Below the pieces are notes generated by a model. The model was not told where the DNA came from. It did no database searches and was given only the letters and a program-made list of their open reading frames with translations. A DNA stretch of 64,000 bases from Torreya grandis. Taxonomy: Eukaryota > Streptophyta > Pinopsida > Cupressales > Taxaceae. The DNA lies in contig JARHVA010000123.1 in assembly GCA_037957365.1 (NCBI GenBank), positions 592,501 to 656,500 of the forward strand. Direction: 5' to 3'. Made by a program: the position numbers and the translations under genes. Position 1 is the first letter of the stretch. The number at the start of each line of letters is the position of its first letter. This document shows, one piece after another, positions 1-11,250 of the stretch.

Positions 1-234
1 CTTTTTTATCTAGTCCACATTCTTTTAATTATAACCTTAGAGATATAAACTTGGTGAGTAAATATTATAAGGTGTCAAAGTCACTTGGGTTCAAACTAAT
101 GGGATCATTCTCCAATTCATGACCTCTCATCACATCATGATTCTCTAAGATATTTTCTAGTGTGGTCCATACTTCATTAGGTGTTATAGTATATTCTATG
201 TAAAAGAGTAGATAAGAAGAGATAGAAAGACACA
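1..234 (-). pseudogene. Ty1/copia gag fragment, decayed, cut by window edge
   Basis: Read on the minus strand from about 234 down to 1, this stretch translates to a plant copia gag-like peptide. Short recognisable runs are TPNEVWTTLENILENHD, NDPISLNPSDFDTL and LKECGLDKK, which resemble the UBN2-type gag of plant copia elements (a 'W..L' helix, then 'ISLNPS.F.T...F...K', then a Cys/Lys-rich stretch). The family product forms the nucleocapsid of the element's cytoplasmic particles. At least two in-frame stops (TAA and TAG) are present, so it is a pseudogene. The rest of gag and all of pol must lie left of the window. It belongs with the primer site and LTR further right, which have the same orientation. 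The family call is by motif resemblance only. Confidence 0.6.
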
Positions 235-1771
235 ATAGTCCAAAGACTTTATCATAATGGTTGAATCATTTAATTTTCTCTACTTATAATTTGGGTTTAG
301 TCTCTTTACCCATTTTAATTCAATGAAAACTCTTGGATTTCAAAATTATTTTCATTCTTGATTTCCATTCATGACAATTAAATGTTCTGAGAAGACTTAA
401 CAAACTTGAATTCATAATACATAAAAGAGGTTATTATAGAAAGTAAAGAAGAAATGTAGAAAATAAAATTTCAAAACACCGCACATTACCCCCTTAGAAA
501 TATTAGTGACCTTCCTTAAAGTTTCAAATACTCGCACACTTGTATAGATGTCAAACACAACCGAGAATGTGTCTTGAGTGATTTATGCATATGTACAAAT
601 AACTAGAGGGACATTGAGATTAGTCGATATTACATCAATGAGAGTACAATAGTTAGTTTTAAGGGAGCTATAGTGCACCCAAAATTACCAATAATAAGTA
701 GGGCATGAAAAAATAATCACTTTTTAATAAAATGACATTTGAAAAAGAGTTATCAATCAAAAGTTATAATCATTTTAAGATTTGAGCTCACATAAAAAAT
801 CTCCACCCAACATAAATTTGAAAATATTTAGGTTGATTAGAGAATTTGTTGGGTGCTAATTTTAAGCCTCCACTATTAGTAATCAAAATTTAATCCCCCG
901 ATGTGACCACACCATATAATCAAGGGGATAAGACCTTAGTAGACCATTGTTAGAGTTTTGAAGGTATCTTACAAGTGTCAAAGATACCAAGAGTTTCAAA
1001 AACATAGGTTTACATCAGGGATGCAGTAAATTATGGTAGTTTTTAGGGTTTCATTCTATACTAGTAGTCATAAGTTTTGACACTAGGGTTTTGGACTCCT
1101 CTAGTAGTCTAAAGTTTTGACATTGGAGTTGAGTGATGTATCGACAGTTCAAAGTTATGTCGTCAAGATTTTAGACTACATGAGCAGTCAAAAGTTCTTC
1201 CATTAGAGGTTTTAATTTAAATTATAGTAAAAAATATATCATCAATTTTATGGACTTCATGAGCACTTTTAATTTCCCATCAAATTTATAGATTGTACAA
1301 GCACCCCAAACTTCTGGCAGGTGCAACAAAGACCTGAAACTTTGATTTGTGCATGCAAGTGTGAAATTTATATCAAATTTAGAATCTCCAAATCTGGAAA
1401 ACTTTTATAAAATACATAAAATACCTACTAAGTATCTCTAAAAACCTATAAAAATATTTTCCCTTGGAGACCATGACCATATGGATTTGCACAAAATCAT
1501 CAAAAAAGCCCTGAAACCCTCCAAAATGGCTGAAATCAACTATCACAAAATTAGGTCATGTTTATAGTTGATACTAAGTTTTTGGCACCTTATAAATCTT
1601 ATGGTTCTATCTATTTTATGATTTGAGAGTCTAGTTGTATATTTTGCATGTATTTTCATGAAATCCCACTAAACCTTTGAAAATGTCAAAAATTAAGAAA
1701 GTCAACAAGAATGCATGCAAGAAAGATCTCACCAAGGATTTTAGAAATGGAAAAATGACCATCATATCAAA
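235..1771 (-). other. Copia leader / upstream region, no feature recognised
   Basis: This AT-rich stretch lies between the gag fragment and the primer-binding site of the minus-strand copia element. No continuous frame or recognisable domain is seen on either strand. By position it should be the 5' leader and the start of gag, but it is too decayed, or rearranged by insertion, to show that. Confidence 0.35.
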
Positions 1772-1783
1772 GCTATGATACCA
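1772..1783 (-). promoter_or_regulatory. Primer-binding site of copia element (tRNA-Met type)
   Basis: The minus strand reads TGGTATCATAGC directly after the LTR end CCAACA. This is one base off the usual plant copia site TGGTATCAGAGC, which pairs with the 3' end of initiator tRNA-Met to start minus-strand DNA synthesis. It fixes the orientation of the element (5' LTR to the right, internal region to the left). Confidence 0.8.
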
Positions 1784-2087
1784 TGTTGGATTTATCTAAG
1801 ATCTCTGAACATCCAATATTAAATGAAAATCCTAGGAGTGGGTGAGAGTAAAATCACCACAATAAAAATTGTATCATATGCATCAAAAGCTTCATTCATT
1901 GATTAGTCAAAAAGTACAAAGTAGATACATTTTATAGTGAGAAATTAGGTCACCAAAGAGTCAAAAAATCAACTCACTATTATAAAATACATTAAGTTTA
2001 TTTCCCATAATAATCTTAACAACCCTAACCAAGCTAACTAATAACCGTATAGGTAAAACTATAAGCAAGAAAAAACTTACACCAACA
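1784..2087 (-). repeat. 5' LTR of the minus-strand copia element
   Basis: The 304-bp segment begins TGTTGG and ends CCAACA on the plus strand, a perfect 6-bp terminal inverted repeat of the TG...CA type. The left end abuts the tRNA-Met-type primer site. The right end coincides with the point at 2088 where homology to the 15.65-kb repeat copy starts, so both ends are supported. The partner LTR is outside the window, so the target duplication (would start TCGCT at 2088) cannot be tested. Confidence 0.75.
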
Positions 2088-4147
2088 TCGCTACCCATCC
2101 CTTCACCATCCATAGTAGTAGTTCCTAATAATGTGGCTCTTTTATTAGTTTAATCTTCCCCTTCACCTCCTATTCCTCCCATAATTACACATCAAGGTAA
2201 ATCTAGATTTCTTCCAACCTCCTTCAAAAGTCAACAAGTGGAAGAAAGACCATCATTGGGTCTAGTTGTCCTAAGAGGACCCCTTCTTGAGGAAACATAT
2301 GAGGAAGAACATGGACATGTAATTTAATTAGTGGATTATCCCACAAATGAGGAAGAATAAATTCATAAGTTATGAAGGGTCCAAATCAATAATCAAGTGA
2401 AGCAAGAGTAAAAGATGAAACAAAGAAAGAAAGAAAGGGAAAAATAAATAACTTTGGGAAGCTTGGCTGAAGATGAAACTCTAGTAGGAATATTGGAATA
2501 AAATATTATTACTGGATAATAAAGGTTGGATATTAATAAAATATTTTATTCTCTTGATTCTTCACTTATATTTTTAAATACACAAGTTGTTAATTTACCA
2601 TTTGCTAGTCCTGGGCCATAAATTGTCAGTTTTATTGATTCTTCCATTATTTCTACTCGAACCCAAATAATGTCTACCAAAAAGAGGGTCTATTTTGAGA
2701 ACTTAGTGTCAGTTTAAATTTTTAATCCTTGAGGGCCATGTATCCCTTAAAAATACTTAGCTCAATTAGAGCTACCATTTCCACAATATACACCTACACA
2801 AGCTACCATAATGACAATTTTGAAGACCCTAGGCTAGACAAAGTATGTGTCAGATTTCACCCCTCTAAGGGAAGTAACAGGATGGCAAAGGATCATTCAA
2901 TTACCCTTTCAATTCCCATCCAAATAATCACCTTGATGTAACTTCCAATGATTACTCCACCTCTAATGATTAATCAACCTTATATCTTTGTAAACCCTAG
3001 CCAACTTAAAGAACAAGGGTAACTCATTATGCTCCAATGTGTTAAAGAGCTATGGGGTTAGAGAGATAATAGAAAAAATGGGTCCTCATAGAGTTACCCA
3101 TAGTATCCACCCATTTTGATAATAAAAGTGATAAAATTTAGAGGGGGAGAAAGAGAAAAAGGGTGAACACTAACATAGGGGAGGAAGTAGTGCTAAAATA
3201 AAGGGAAAACCTATTTCTCTTGGCTAAGAAGCACAAAAGGAATCCAAATGACCCCAAAAAATATGCAGAGGATTTTTTCTCTTTTATGGATTCAATTGGA
3301 GAGGTCATGAAGGAAATGTATAAGAGTCAAGAATAAGAATAATAGAGGCTTCTAAAGAGATAAATCATTTGTGCTCCCTATAAATTATGGAAAATGTCCA
3401 AAGTATAGCCACAAGGTTGTATAACATTTTGAATATAATTTGAGTCTCTAGGGATGAGTCCTAACCAGAATGGGTAAAAGTTTTGAAACTTTGTCACTAA
3501 TTTAAAGATTTTGAAAAGAGACTCAATTTCTTGGTTCAGTGCATGAGAAATAGTGCATATAATCATCTGAACCTAATGTCAGCTCAGGATGTTACATAGG
3601 GTTTGAATTATGTGATTTCAAAGAGGGATGGTGTCTTTAATTGGCATGCATAGATGAAAGCCTTGATAAAGAATTTTGTAGGCCAAGAAAGGGAGGCCAT
3701 GGAGATCTTAAAGGATATGAGGGTCACATATGTGATAACCTCCATTGGGTAATTATTAAACATGCCTAATTTTGAAGCACTTCTTAAGGAAGTTATAGAT
3801 ATATTTAAGAAGAAAGTTAAAGGAAGTGTTTATAAAACTAATGAAGAAATTTTGCAGTTAATCAATTTTATGGAAGATAGAGTACTTAGGTTAAAGCCCT
3901 CAGAGATGGATTCAAGGCCTTATAAATAGAGTATATAAGGTTGATGAGTGAATCTATCAAAATATTTAAGCCTTCTATGCTTAAATTTGATATTATCAAT
4001 AAATAATCTGAATCCACTTATGTATTATTTGAGAAGTTCAAGGCTACAGAGGAGGCTCCCATGTCAGCATCAATGCAAAGTTCAGTTCACACAACTACTA
4101 CCACATCATCATAAGCCCTCCAGTTATTAGGATATGAAATAATGCAT

Positions 4148-4500
<353 letters not shown>

Positions 4501-4735
4501 TGTTTAAATTAATTTGGGATTGGTGGTCCCAAATTTATTGGCATACATGTATTATATTTTGGTTGAGAAATATTATGTATATACACACTTTTCATACATG
4601 CATGCTATGCATGAATGTTTAACACATGGTTTTATTATTAGTAATGTAAATTTAGACTTTGCTTGGAGGATGAGGCATACCCTCCCCAAGTATATATGTA
4701 TTTTTATCCTCCTGATCCCAAAGGGAAGAAAATTT

Positions 4736-5446
4736 TAGCTGTTAAAACTAATAAGAAAAAATGACAGTTATTATGTAATTGGTCTTGATGTGCAAATCTA
4801 GTTCTTCTTCAAATCTATGAGTATTTAAAAGAAGTTATATAAATCTATTATCTTAATCTTTTAGTTGAGTATGAATATTCTTTGATAGATTTATTCATAT
4901 TGTGTAATAGATAATTTGAATGATTTTGTGTAATAATCATAATTTTCCTTTGTAGATGTGCAATTACAATCTCACAAATGTAATAACTTTTGATTATGTG
5001 AATTAAAGTTCATTATATTCTTGTTTACTTGGATTATTAACTGTGTTTGGTTGTCTATGTGCTAATGGTAACTTGTATCAAATATTGCCTCCTAATTATT
5101 TGTCAAACCCCTAGTTTAAAATCCAAGTTAAAAGGGTTTCATCTTATTTAATTCATAAACGCTCTTCTCTACCCTAACCTTATTTTATTTTTAGTTTATT
5201 TTGATCCTATACACCTTAGGTTAGACTCATAATCAATCCACCCATCTCAAGTAGATATATAATCACATCATATCTAAACCATCTATGGTAAACAACTACT
5301 CCCTTCACCACTATTCCAGCACCAGATTGTTTATAAAATCCAATACCCTGTAACTTGTGCTTTGGAGTGATTCTTTCTTCATCGATCCTAAAATGTTAGA
5401 AGCTAACTCATAAGGTTCCATGATGTAAATAAAACCCACATAAATA
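4736..5446 (+). repeat. 5' LTR of old gypsy element (inferred, about 0.7 kb)
   Basis: This stretch matches 18093-18627 joined to 39448-39613 along its whole length. It follows a purine-rich run (AAAGGGAAGAAAA, 4720-4732) that could be the polypurine tract of the upstream copy. It is followed about 230 bp later by the gag start. Proposed termini are TAGCTGTT here against TGGCTATT in the partner, and CATAAATA here against CATCAACA in the partner, i.e. TG...CA with transitions. Length is 711 bp against about 701 bp for the partner after removing the LARD. No clear primer-binding site is seen after 5446, which is the main weakness. The true LTR could extend further left and include ORF-X. Confidence 0.5.
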
Positions 5447-5673
5447 CGAATTTATATATAACTAGAATGAGGGCCCCATTTTGTTTCTGTAAAAAGATCA
5501 CTTGAGTTACATTAGATATACCCAAAAGATTTACAAGATCCACCTCAGATACTAGCTTTCTATACCCACATTTATAAATCCATAGAAAAATTAGGTAAGA
5601 TAGAGGTATTCTAAGAGGACCTTAGTCCCAAGAATATTATCCTAAATAAATAAATCATCTTTCTCTACAAGTA

Positions 5674-6480
5674 ATGGACATATCTTGGTTAGTAGGTTTT
5701 ACTATTGCCATCCTTAGAGACGTGCATGATCTATCTAGAAACACTAATAAGTTTCTCCCTTCATTTTCTCCCTCGAGAGGTAGAACTATTAAAGAACACA
5801 TAAATGATTACAAAACCACCCTATGGATATTGAATGTAGTCCATGAAGATGTATCATGTTGGATTTTCCATTTTAATTTGTAGGATGCTACTTATGATTG
5901 GTTCCTCAATCTCCTAGAAGACTCAATCACCTCCTAGAACTAGTGTTGAATTACATTTTTGAAATAATTTGGACAAGTCACTAGCCCAAGTATCATTTAC
6001 CAACACTTTGAAATCATTATAAGAGATCCAAATGAACCAATTATATCCTTTAACATGATATTCCAAAAGATGTATAGCCGAGTTGACACTGCCTACAAAC
6101 CCGATGAAGCGTTAACCCTTGATATATATAAGAATGATTTGGATTCTATGAAAACTATCTTTTTCCATAAAGTGCCTAATATTACCATGTACCTTTAGAT
6201 TATGCTAAGGCTATCAACATTGACAGATAGTTGAATCCCCAATTATAATTCCTCACCTCACCCAATGTTGGCTCTACATTTCCAACCCTCAACCTAATTA
6301 CAAATGATAATCAGAATGTTGTGGCTCAAAATCAAAATCAAGGGTACACCCAATTACCCTTAGCCCATGATCTAGCTAATCAAAATATCATATTCATGAA
6401 CAATCATGTGTCTGTACATCTAACCAACAAAATTAGAACTAGTCTTTGATACCAATCAATACTAATATGACACAGGGTAT
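5674..6480 (+). pseudogene. gag: Gypsy gag, decayed
   Basis: The frame opens at the ATG at 5674 (MDISWLVGFT) and continues through stops to about 6480. The stretch around 5830-5935 reads like the core of a retrotransposon gag: a Trp/Phe-rich segment CWIFHFNL, then DATYDWFLNLLEDSITS, which matches the family pattern of a hydrophobic helix followed by 'A..W...L...SI.SW'. Downstream, 'QHFEIIIRDPNEPI' fits the next helix of the same domain. Gag proteins assemble the particle in which reverse transcription occurs. Stops inside the domain (for example at 5881) show it is dead. No zinc knuckle could be identified. It sits about 230 bp after the LTR-like segment and upstream of protease in the usual order. 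Confidence 0.6.
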
Positions 6481-7256
6481 TGCTACTAAATCTAGAAAAT
6501 TAGAATTGGATGCCATCTAACAAATGGTATAAAAGCTGAGAAATGAGATCTTGAGAATATAAAAATGGATGGGAAACACCATGGGGTAGAATTTTACATA
6601 TCATAAGTAAACCTTTCAATATAATTGACAACAACACTAAGTAACCACCTAGAAAAGGGACTAAAATAAACATCATGGAAAAAACACTAACCAATTGGTG
6701 TCAAGTCTATAATAAAACACAACATGGTGAGATAGACTGCATATAACTCTAAACTACCTTTGATATCTTTCCAAAAGAAATGGATAGATAGGAAATATTT
6801 GCAAACTAGCCAAAACCATCTTTTTCTACTACTCTAGGTCCTCCCAACACAACAATGGTCTTTGAGACATATGACTTTCCATTCCCAATGGAGGATGAGA
6901 ATGAACCAAAATATAATACCAATGAAATCCATGTCTTTCAGTAGTTCTAGAGGAATAATTATAATTTGAGGAACAAATATAATGCCACTACTTCAACACC
7001 CATAAACAATAGTGCTGCTACTCCTCCAGATCTTAAGGCCAATAATAATTCATCCTCTCCAAAAGGGAATGACCAGATACATAATGTAGATTCCCAAAGT
7101 AATGGAGGGTATAATATTATTGAATATATGAAGAAGATCAAGGTGAAAATCAGTATTCATGAGCTAGATTAGATTGCTCAAATCCTTGACTAAAAGACCA
7201 TCCCCTTAAAAATCAAAATCTACACATACAAATATGGTCGTCTACAAAGACAAGCT
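6481..7256 (+). other. gag-protease linker, low complexity
   Basis: No domain is recognised here. A short open stretch (6966-7172) encodes a peptide rich in Asn, Ser, Thr and Pro, as often seen between gag and protease. Upstream, frames rich in Pro and acidic residues are broken by stops. The region is treated as part of the gag-pol reading frame of the old gypsy element. Confidence 0.4.
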
Positions 7257-7645
7257 ATGGTATCACCTTTTTTGTTGACTATCAAAATTTTTAGAAAGAA
7301 TGTTCATAATTATTTGGTTGACTCAAGTGCCTCAACCAATGTGATACCTACATTTGTATGCAATAAATTGGGTTTAACCCCAAAAAAATCTAAAAGGGTG
7401 GTCTTACACCTGGACAAGTCTTCTATCCCATGTTTTGGGGAGTTAAAAAATGTACACATTTAGCTTACATTTGAGCCATGTGTGAAATAATACATAAACA
7501 TTTTGTTCATAAATATTCTTGAAGCTTATGGATTTCTACTGAGCCATGATTGGTTAAAGACACTAAATGGATACATAGTTACAAACTTCTCCTACATATG
7601 GCTACCTTGGAAAGGAGTAGATAACTATATTCGAGTAGACTAAGA
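7257..7645 (+). pseudogene. Retropepsin-like protease domain of gypsy pol
   Basis: The open stretch contains YLVDSSASTNVIP, the active-site motif of a retropepsin-like aspartic protease (usual form 'D[ST]GAS.NV[IM]'), with Ser in place of the Gly. About 75 residues later the frame reads LLSHDWLKTLNGYI and then SYIWLPWKGVDNYIRV, matching the characteristic downstream segment of plant gypsy proteases ('LSRDWSKKL.GY...D.S..WLP..G'). The enzyme would cleave the Gag-Pol precursor. Stops occur after residue 68 of the open stretch, so it is inactive. It lies between gag and the RNase H-like segment. Confidence 0.75.
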
Positions 7646-7785
7646 GCCAAAAATGAATTAAATAATTAGAGAGTAAAACACTAAGAATGAAAAGTTTTAC
7701 TTTACATCCTCTCATGTGGGTGTATATACATTCACTTCCAAGCAAGAACCTCATGAACAAGAATTTGAAGGTCCTTCCCAGTTAT

Positions 7786-8170
7786 AGACTCTCCACTTTG
7801 ACAAAGATAGATAAAATCAAGGTTCAAGTGTTGGTATATCTCTAATTTAATTACATTAGAAATAGTACCTAATTTAATATAGGTTAAAATTCCCTAGCAT
7901 CAATAATCAAGCTGAGTATAAAGCTATAACCCTCGATCTAAAGTTCACACTAAAACATAATGTTAAGTTGTAAATATTCAGTGATTCAAATTTGATCTCC
8001 AACCATATAATAAATGAATATCAATGAAAACTCACTTAATTTAAGAAGTACAAGCCTTAAGCATGGGATTTGATCAAATCCTTCAAAGCATTCAAAATCA
8101 AAGTCATCCCAACGGAAGAAAACCAAACTGAAGACTCACTAGCAACTTTAGTATCCAATTTGGCACCACT
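7786..8170 (+). pseudogene. RNase H-like domain between protease and RT
   Basis: Read through stops, this stretch shows an RNase H fold pattern: LHFDKD at about 7791 (first catalytic Asp), NNQAEYKAITLDLKF around 7900-7945 (catalytic Glu), IFSDSNLI around 7975-7998 (second Asp), and NQTEDSLATLVSNL around 8120-8160 (final Asp). Between the last two, WDLIKSFKAF matches the usual spacing. This is separate from the ordinary gypsy RNase H that follows RT at about 9490. Second, archaeal-type RNase H copies are known in Tat-lineage gypsy elements, where I recall them downstream of the first RNase H. Here it sits upstream of RT. The domain is dead. Whether it is the archaeal type needs a profile search. 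Confidence 0.65.
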
Positions 8171-8700
8171 CCAAGAAACCAAGATGCATAAATTTTCTTT
8201 CAAGTTTGCTCTTTAACCCTCAGTCCCAGTCAATGTGGAAAACTTCCAAGTATTTAATGATGATCAATAGAATATATAATTTATGAATAGTTCTAGAGCT
8301 TTTAAATCTCAAATAATAGATGAAAAGGATGTCAACCCATAAACATAAAATATTTGGGAGAGGATGATGTCATAAAATTGAAAGAGAATGAAATTTATAT
8401 GGGGATGGTATCAATATAACAAGATTTCAATGTGGATCCATAATTTCAAAAGTAAAAATAATTGAATTTTATTTCTTCAAGGAGAATATGGGCATTGAAT
8501 AACATCCTCGGTATGTAAATATTGGTCTGAGTTGAATTGAAAGTGAGAAATAAAAGTTGAAGAGTTTGTTTACATAATACAAAGATGTGATTTCTTGGAC
8601 ATATGAATATCTAGAAGTCTTCTACCCTAGGGTCATCACACACACCATCCCACTATAGCTAGAACATAAGCTGTTCAAGTAATGACAAAGGCCAGTAAAT
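8171..8700 (+). other. Linker before RT
   Basis: The frame continues after the RNase H-like domain with a segment (PSVPVNVENFQVFNDD) that in related plant gypsy polyproteins also follows such a domain. After that, no domain is recognised until RT. Stops are frequent. Confidence 0.4.
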
Positions 8701-9490
8701 TTAATTATGGAATCTCTCATCTAGACAAAATTATGGAAGTTATTGGATGCTAAGATTATTTTTCTAATTAGGCATTCTACCTGGGTAGCTAACCTAATAC
8801 CAGTAAAGAATAATAATTGATAAATAGGCTATGTGTCAGCTTCAAAAATATGAGCTGAGTATTATGAAAGGATAACTATCCTTTACACTCTCTGGATGAG
8901 ATAATATAAATGGTCATTGGATTTGAGATGATGTCCTTCTTAGATGGATTATTAGGTTATAACCAAGTGATAGTATAAGAAAAATATAGAATGAAGACTA
9001 TTTTCACCACAAAATGGGGTACTTTTACATATAAAAGGATGCCATTTGGCTTAATAAATGTAGGAGAAACCTTTTAATGAGTTATGGACTTTGGATTTCA
9101 AGGGCTTATTAGCAAGTGTATTATCATTTATATGGATGACCTAATAGTGTTTTTAAAAGATAGATATGATCACACAAAATATTTGTAAAAGGTATTTGAC
9201 AGATGTAGAAGATATGGGGTATCACTCAATCTAAAGAAAAACATATTTAGAGTTATCAAAGGAAAGCTATTAGGCAATGCCATTATCAAAGATGAAATTT
9301 CTATTGACCTAGAATGAATCTAAGCCATTTCTAAGTTGACATCTCCTAAAAGAAAGAAAGAATTTAAGTCTTTCTTTGGCAAGATAAAATTTATAAGGAA
9401 ATTTACTTTTGGGTTTGTAGAGATTGTCAAACCATTGAATTTCATGTTAAAGTAAGATGCCAATATAGAATAGACAAATGAAGACAAGAA
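8700..9490 (+). pseudogene. Ty3/gypsy reverse transcriptase domain
   Basis: Clear RT blocks are visible through stops and frame changes: RLCVSFKNMS (block 2), KDNYPLHSLDEIIQMV, MMSFLDGLLGYNQV with the first catalytic Asp (about 8925-8965), TTKWGTFTYKRMPFGLIN (about 9010-9060), and the polymerase box CIIIYMDDLIVF at about 9120-9155 with both Asp residues intact. Then CRRYGVSLNLKKNIF and GKLLGNAI follow, as in the thumb region of gypsy RT. The protein copies the element RNA into DNA in the particle. Multiple TAG/TAA stops, several where relatives have Gln or Trp, make it non-functional. Confidence 0.85.
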
Positions 9491-9960
9491 GTATTTCTAG
9501 GATATTAAAACTTCCATTTTTAGACTCCATTTTTGATAAGCCCAGACTTCACTAAGGATTTATTCCTTTATTTATTTTCTTTAGAGCACACTATAACAAC
9601 TATGATCACACAAAAGGTAGAGGATAATGAACATCTAATTGATTGCATGAGTACTAACTTGAAATATGTAGAGTTAAATTATTTAATTATAGATAAATAG
9701 ATATATGTATTGATCAAAGCTATGAAAATTTTTAGACATTACATTGTAAGGGAAAATACATATGTCATTATTCTAGACCTAACTGTCAAGTTCATGCTCA
9801 ACTATATTGAATTGGGAAAAAGAAGAGGTAAGTGGATGGAAAAGCTACATGAGTTTGATCTTCAAATTAGACCAACCAAGATGGTGCATGGCCAATGAAT
9901 TCATTCAACTCATGATTGAGAATGATCCATGTATTTATATTGAATAAATTGATGAAGTTT
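9490..9960 (+). pseudogene. Gypsy RNase H domain after RT
   Basis: Immediately after the RT thumb (FGKIKFIRKFTFGFVEIVKPL, read at about 9375-9440), a region aligns by eye with gypsy RNase H. The beginning is badly decayed around 9500-9700. The C-terminal part is open at 9710-9898 and ends in KRGKWMEKLHEFDLQIRP (with a preceding Arg), a typical end of this domain in this lineage ('KRGKW...L.E.DL.I.PTK...GQ'). Catalytic residues cannot be assigned with confidence. The domain would remove the RNA template strand. Confidence 0.6.
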
Positions 9961-10089
9961 ATGTGGCCAATGGTGAATGGTATGCTCAAATCATCTACTA
10001 CTTACTCACATGTTTATGTCTCACTAAGATAAACAAATAGTAGATGTAAACCCTTAGGCTAAAATCAATGCATTATATGATAAATAGGG

Positions 10090-11250
10090 AGTCTTATACT
10101 ATAAGAATTATGAAGGCTTCTACTTGAAGTATGTCTCAAAGGAAGAAGCCACAAAAATCTTGGATAATCTACACCAAAAGATAGGTAGTGGACATCCCTC
10201 AGGTAATACAATAACTCATAAAATCTTGAGAATGGGATACTACTGGTGTATGGTCTTCAAATATTCCCATAATCATATCAAGACTAGCCATGAATGCTAG
10301 GTGTTTATAAAAAAAGAAGTGCATGTTGTCATGCCTTTACAACCAGTCATTAAAGGATGCCCTTTCAATCAATTGAGTCTTGACTTCATTGGGGTGATTA
10401 ACCCAAATTCCTTAGTAGGGCATTAATTCATCCTAATAGCCACTGACTATTACACTAGATGGACAGAAGTTGTGTCCACCAAGAATTCCATAGCATAAGA
10501 TGTCATCAAATTTATGTAAGATAATATATTGACAAGGTTTGACACTCCAATATATTTTATCTATGATAATGATCCAGACTTTTAATCATCATAATTTACT
10601 AAGTGGGCCTATAATAAACAAATTACCATCAAGTTCTCTTCAAATTACTATCCAAAAAGGAATGGAGTTGCTGAGTCCACTAATAAGAATCTGATGGATA
10701 CCATAGAAAATTCAACACAAGATAGACCAAGAGAATGGCATTTGTTACTGAAGTATGCACTATGGGTAGATAAATCAAGACACAAGTAAGCCCTTAAGGC
10801 TTCACCTTTTCTACTAGTGTATGGACAATAACCATTTCCCCCCATTACTCTTAAAATGCCTGCTTACCAATTTATGCAAGAGTACATGGGAGAGGATGAA
10901 AGAATCTAGTCTAAACTACTCAACATAATCCAAATGGAAGATGCATTAATTGAAACACTGCATAGCTTCAATAAACACCAAGACATTGTCAAAATGTGGT
11001 TTGAAAAAATGTCTAAAATCAAATCTTTCAAGATTTCATACCTAGTGATTTTATGGGATAAATCACATGAGAAGAAAGGACATCATGATAAGTTCACTCC
11101 TTTATGGATTAGCCTATATCAAATATTTCAAATACTAGGTAATAATGTATTATGCTTGAAGGATATCCAAGGTAATGACCTTGATTTTTTAGTCAATGGA
11201 TAATATTTGAAATATTATTTCATGACTAATCCAACTAGAGATGACTATGA
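10090..11250 (+). pseudogene. Ty3/gypsy integrase, decayed but nearly full length
   Basis: An N-terminal zinc-binding region is visible (DNLHQKIGSGHPSG, GYYW, then a Cys-containing segment). Then comes the catalytic core: LSLDFIGVINPNSLVGH with the first Asp (about 10378), TDYYTRWTEVV, the second Asp in FIYDNDPDF (about 10560), and YYPKRNGVAESTNKNLM with the Glu (about 10665). The C-terminal part is open at 10934-11203 and contains WDKSHEKKGHHDKFTPLW, then LCLKDIQGNDLDFLVNGQ-like text, typical of this plant lineage. No chromodomain is seen. The enzyme joins element DNA to the chromosome. Several in-frame stops are present. Confidence 0.8.
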
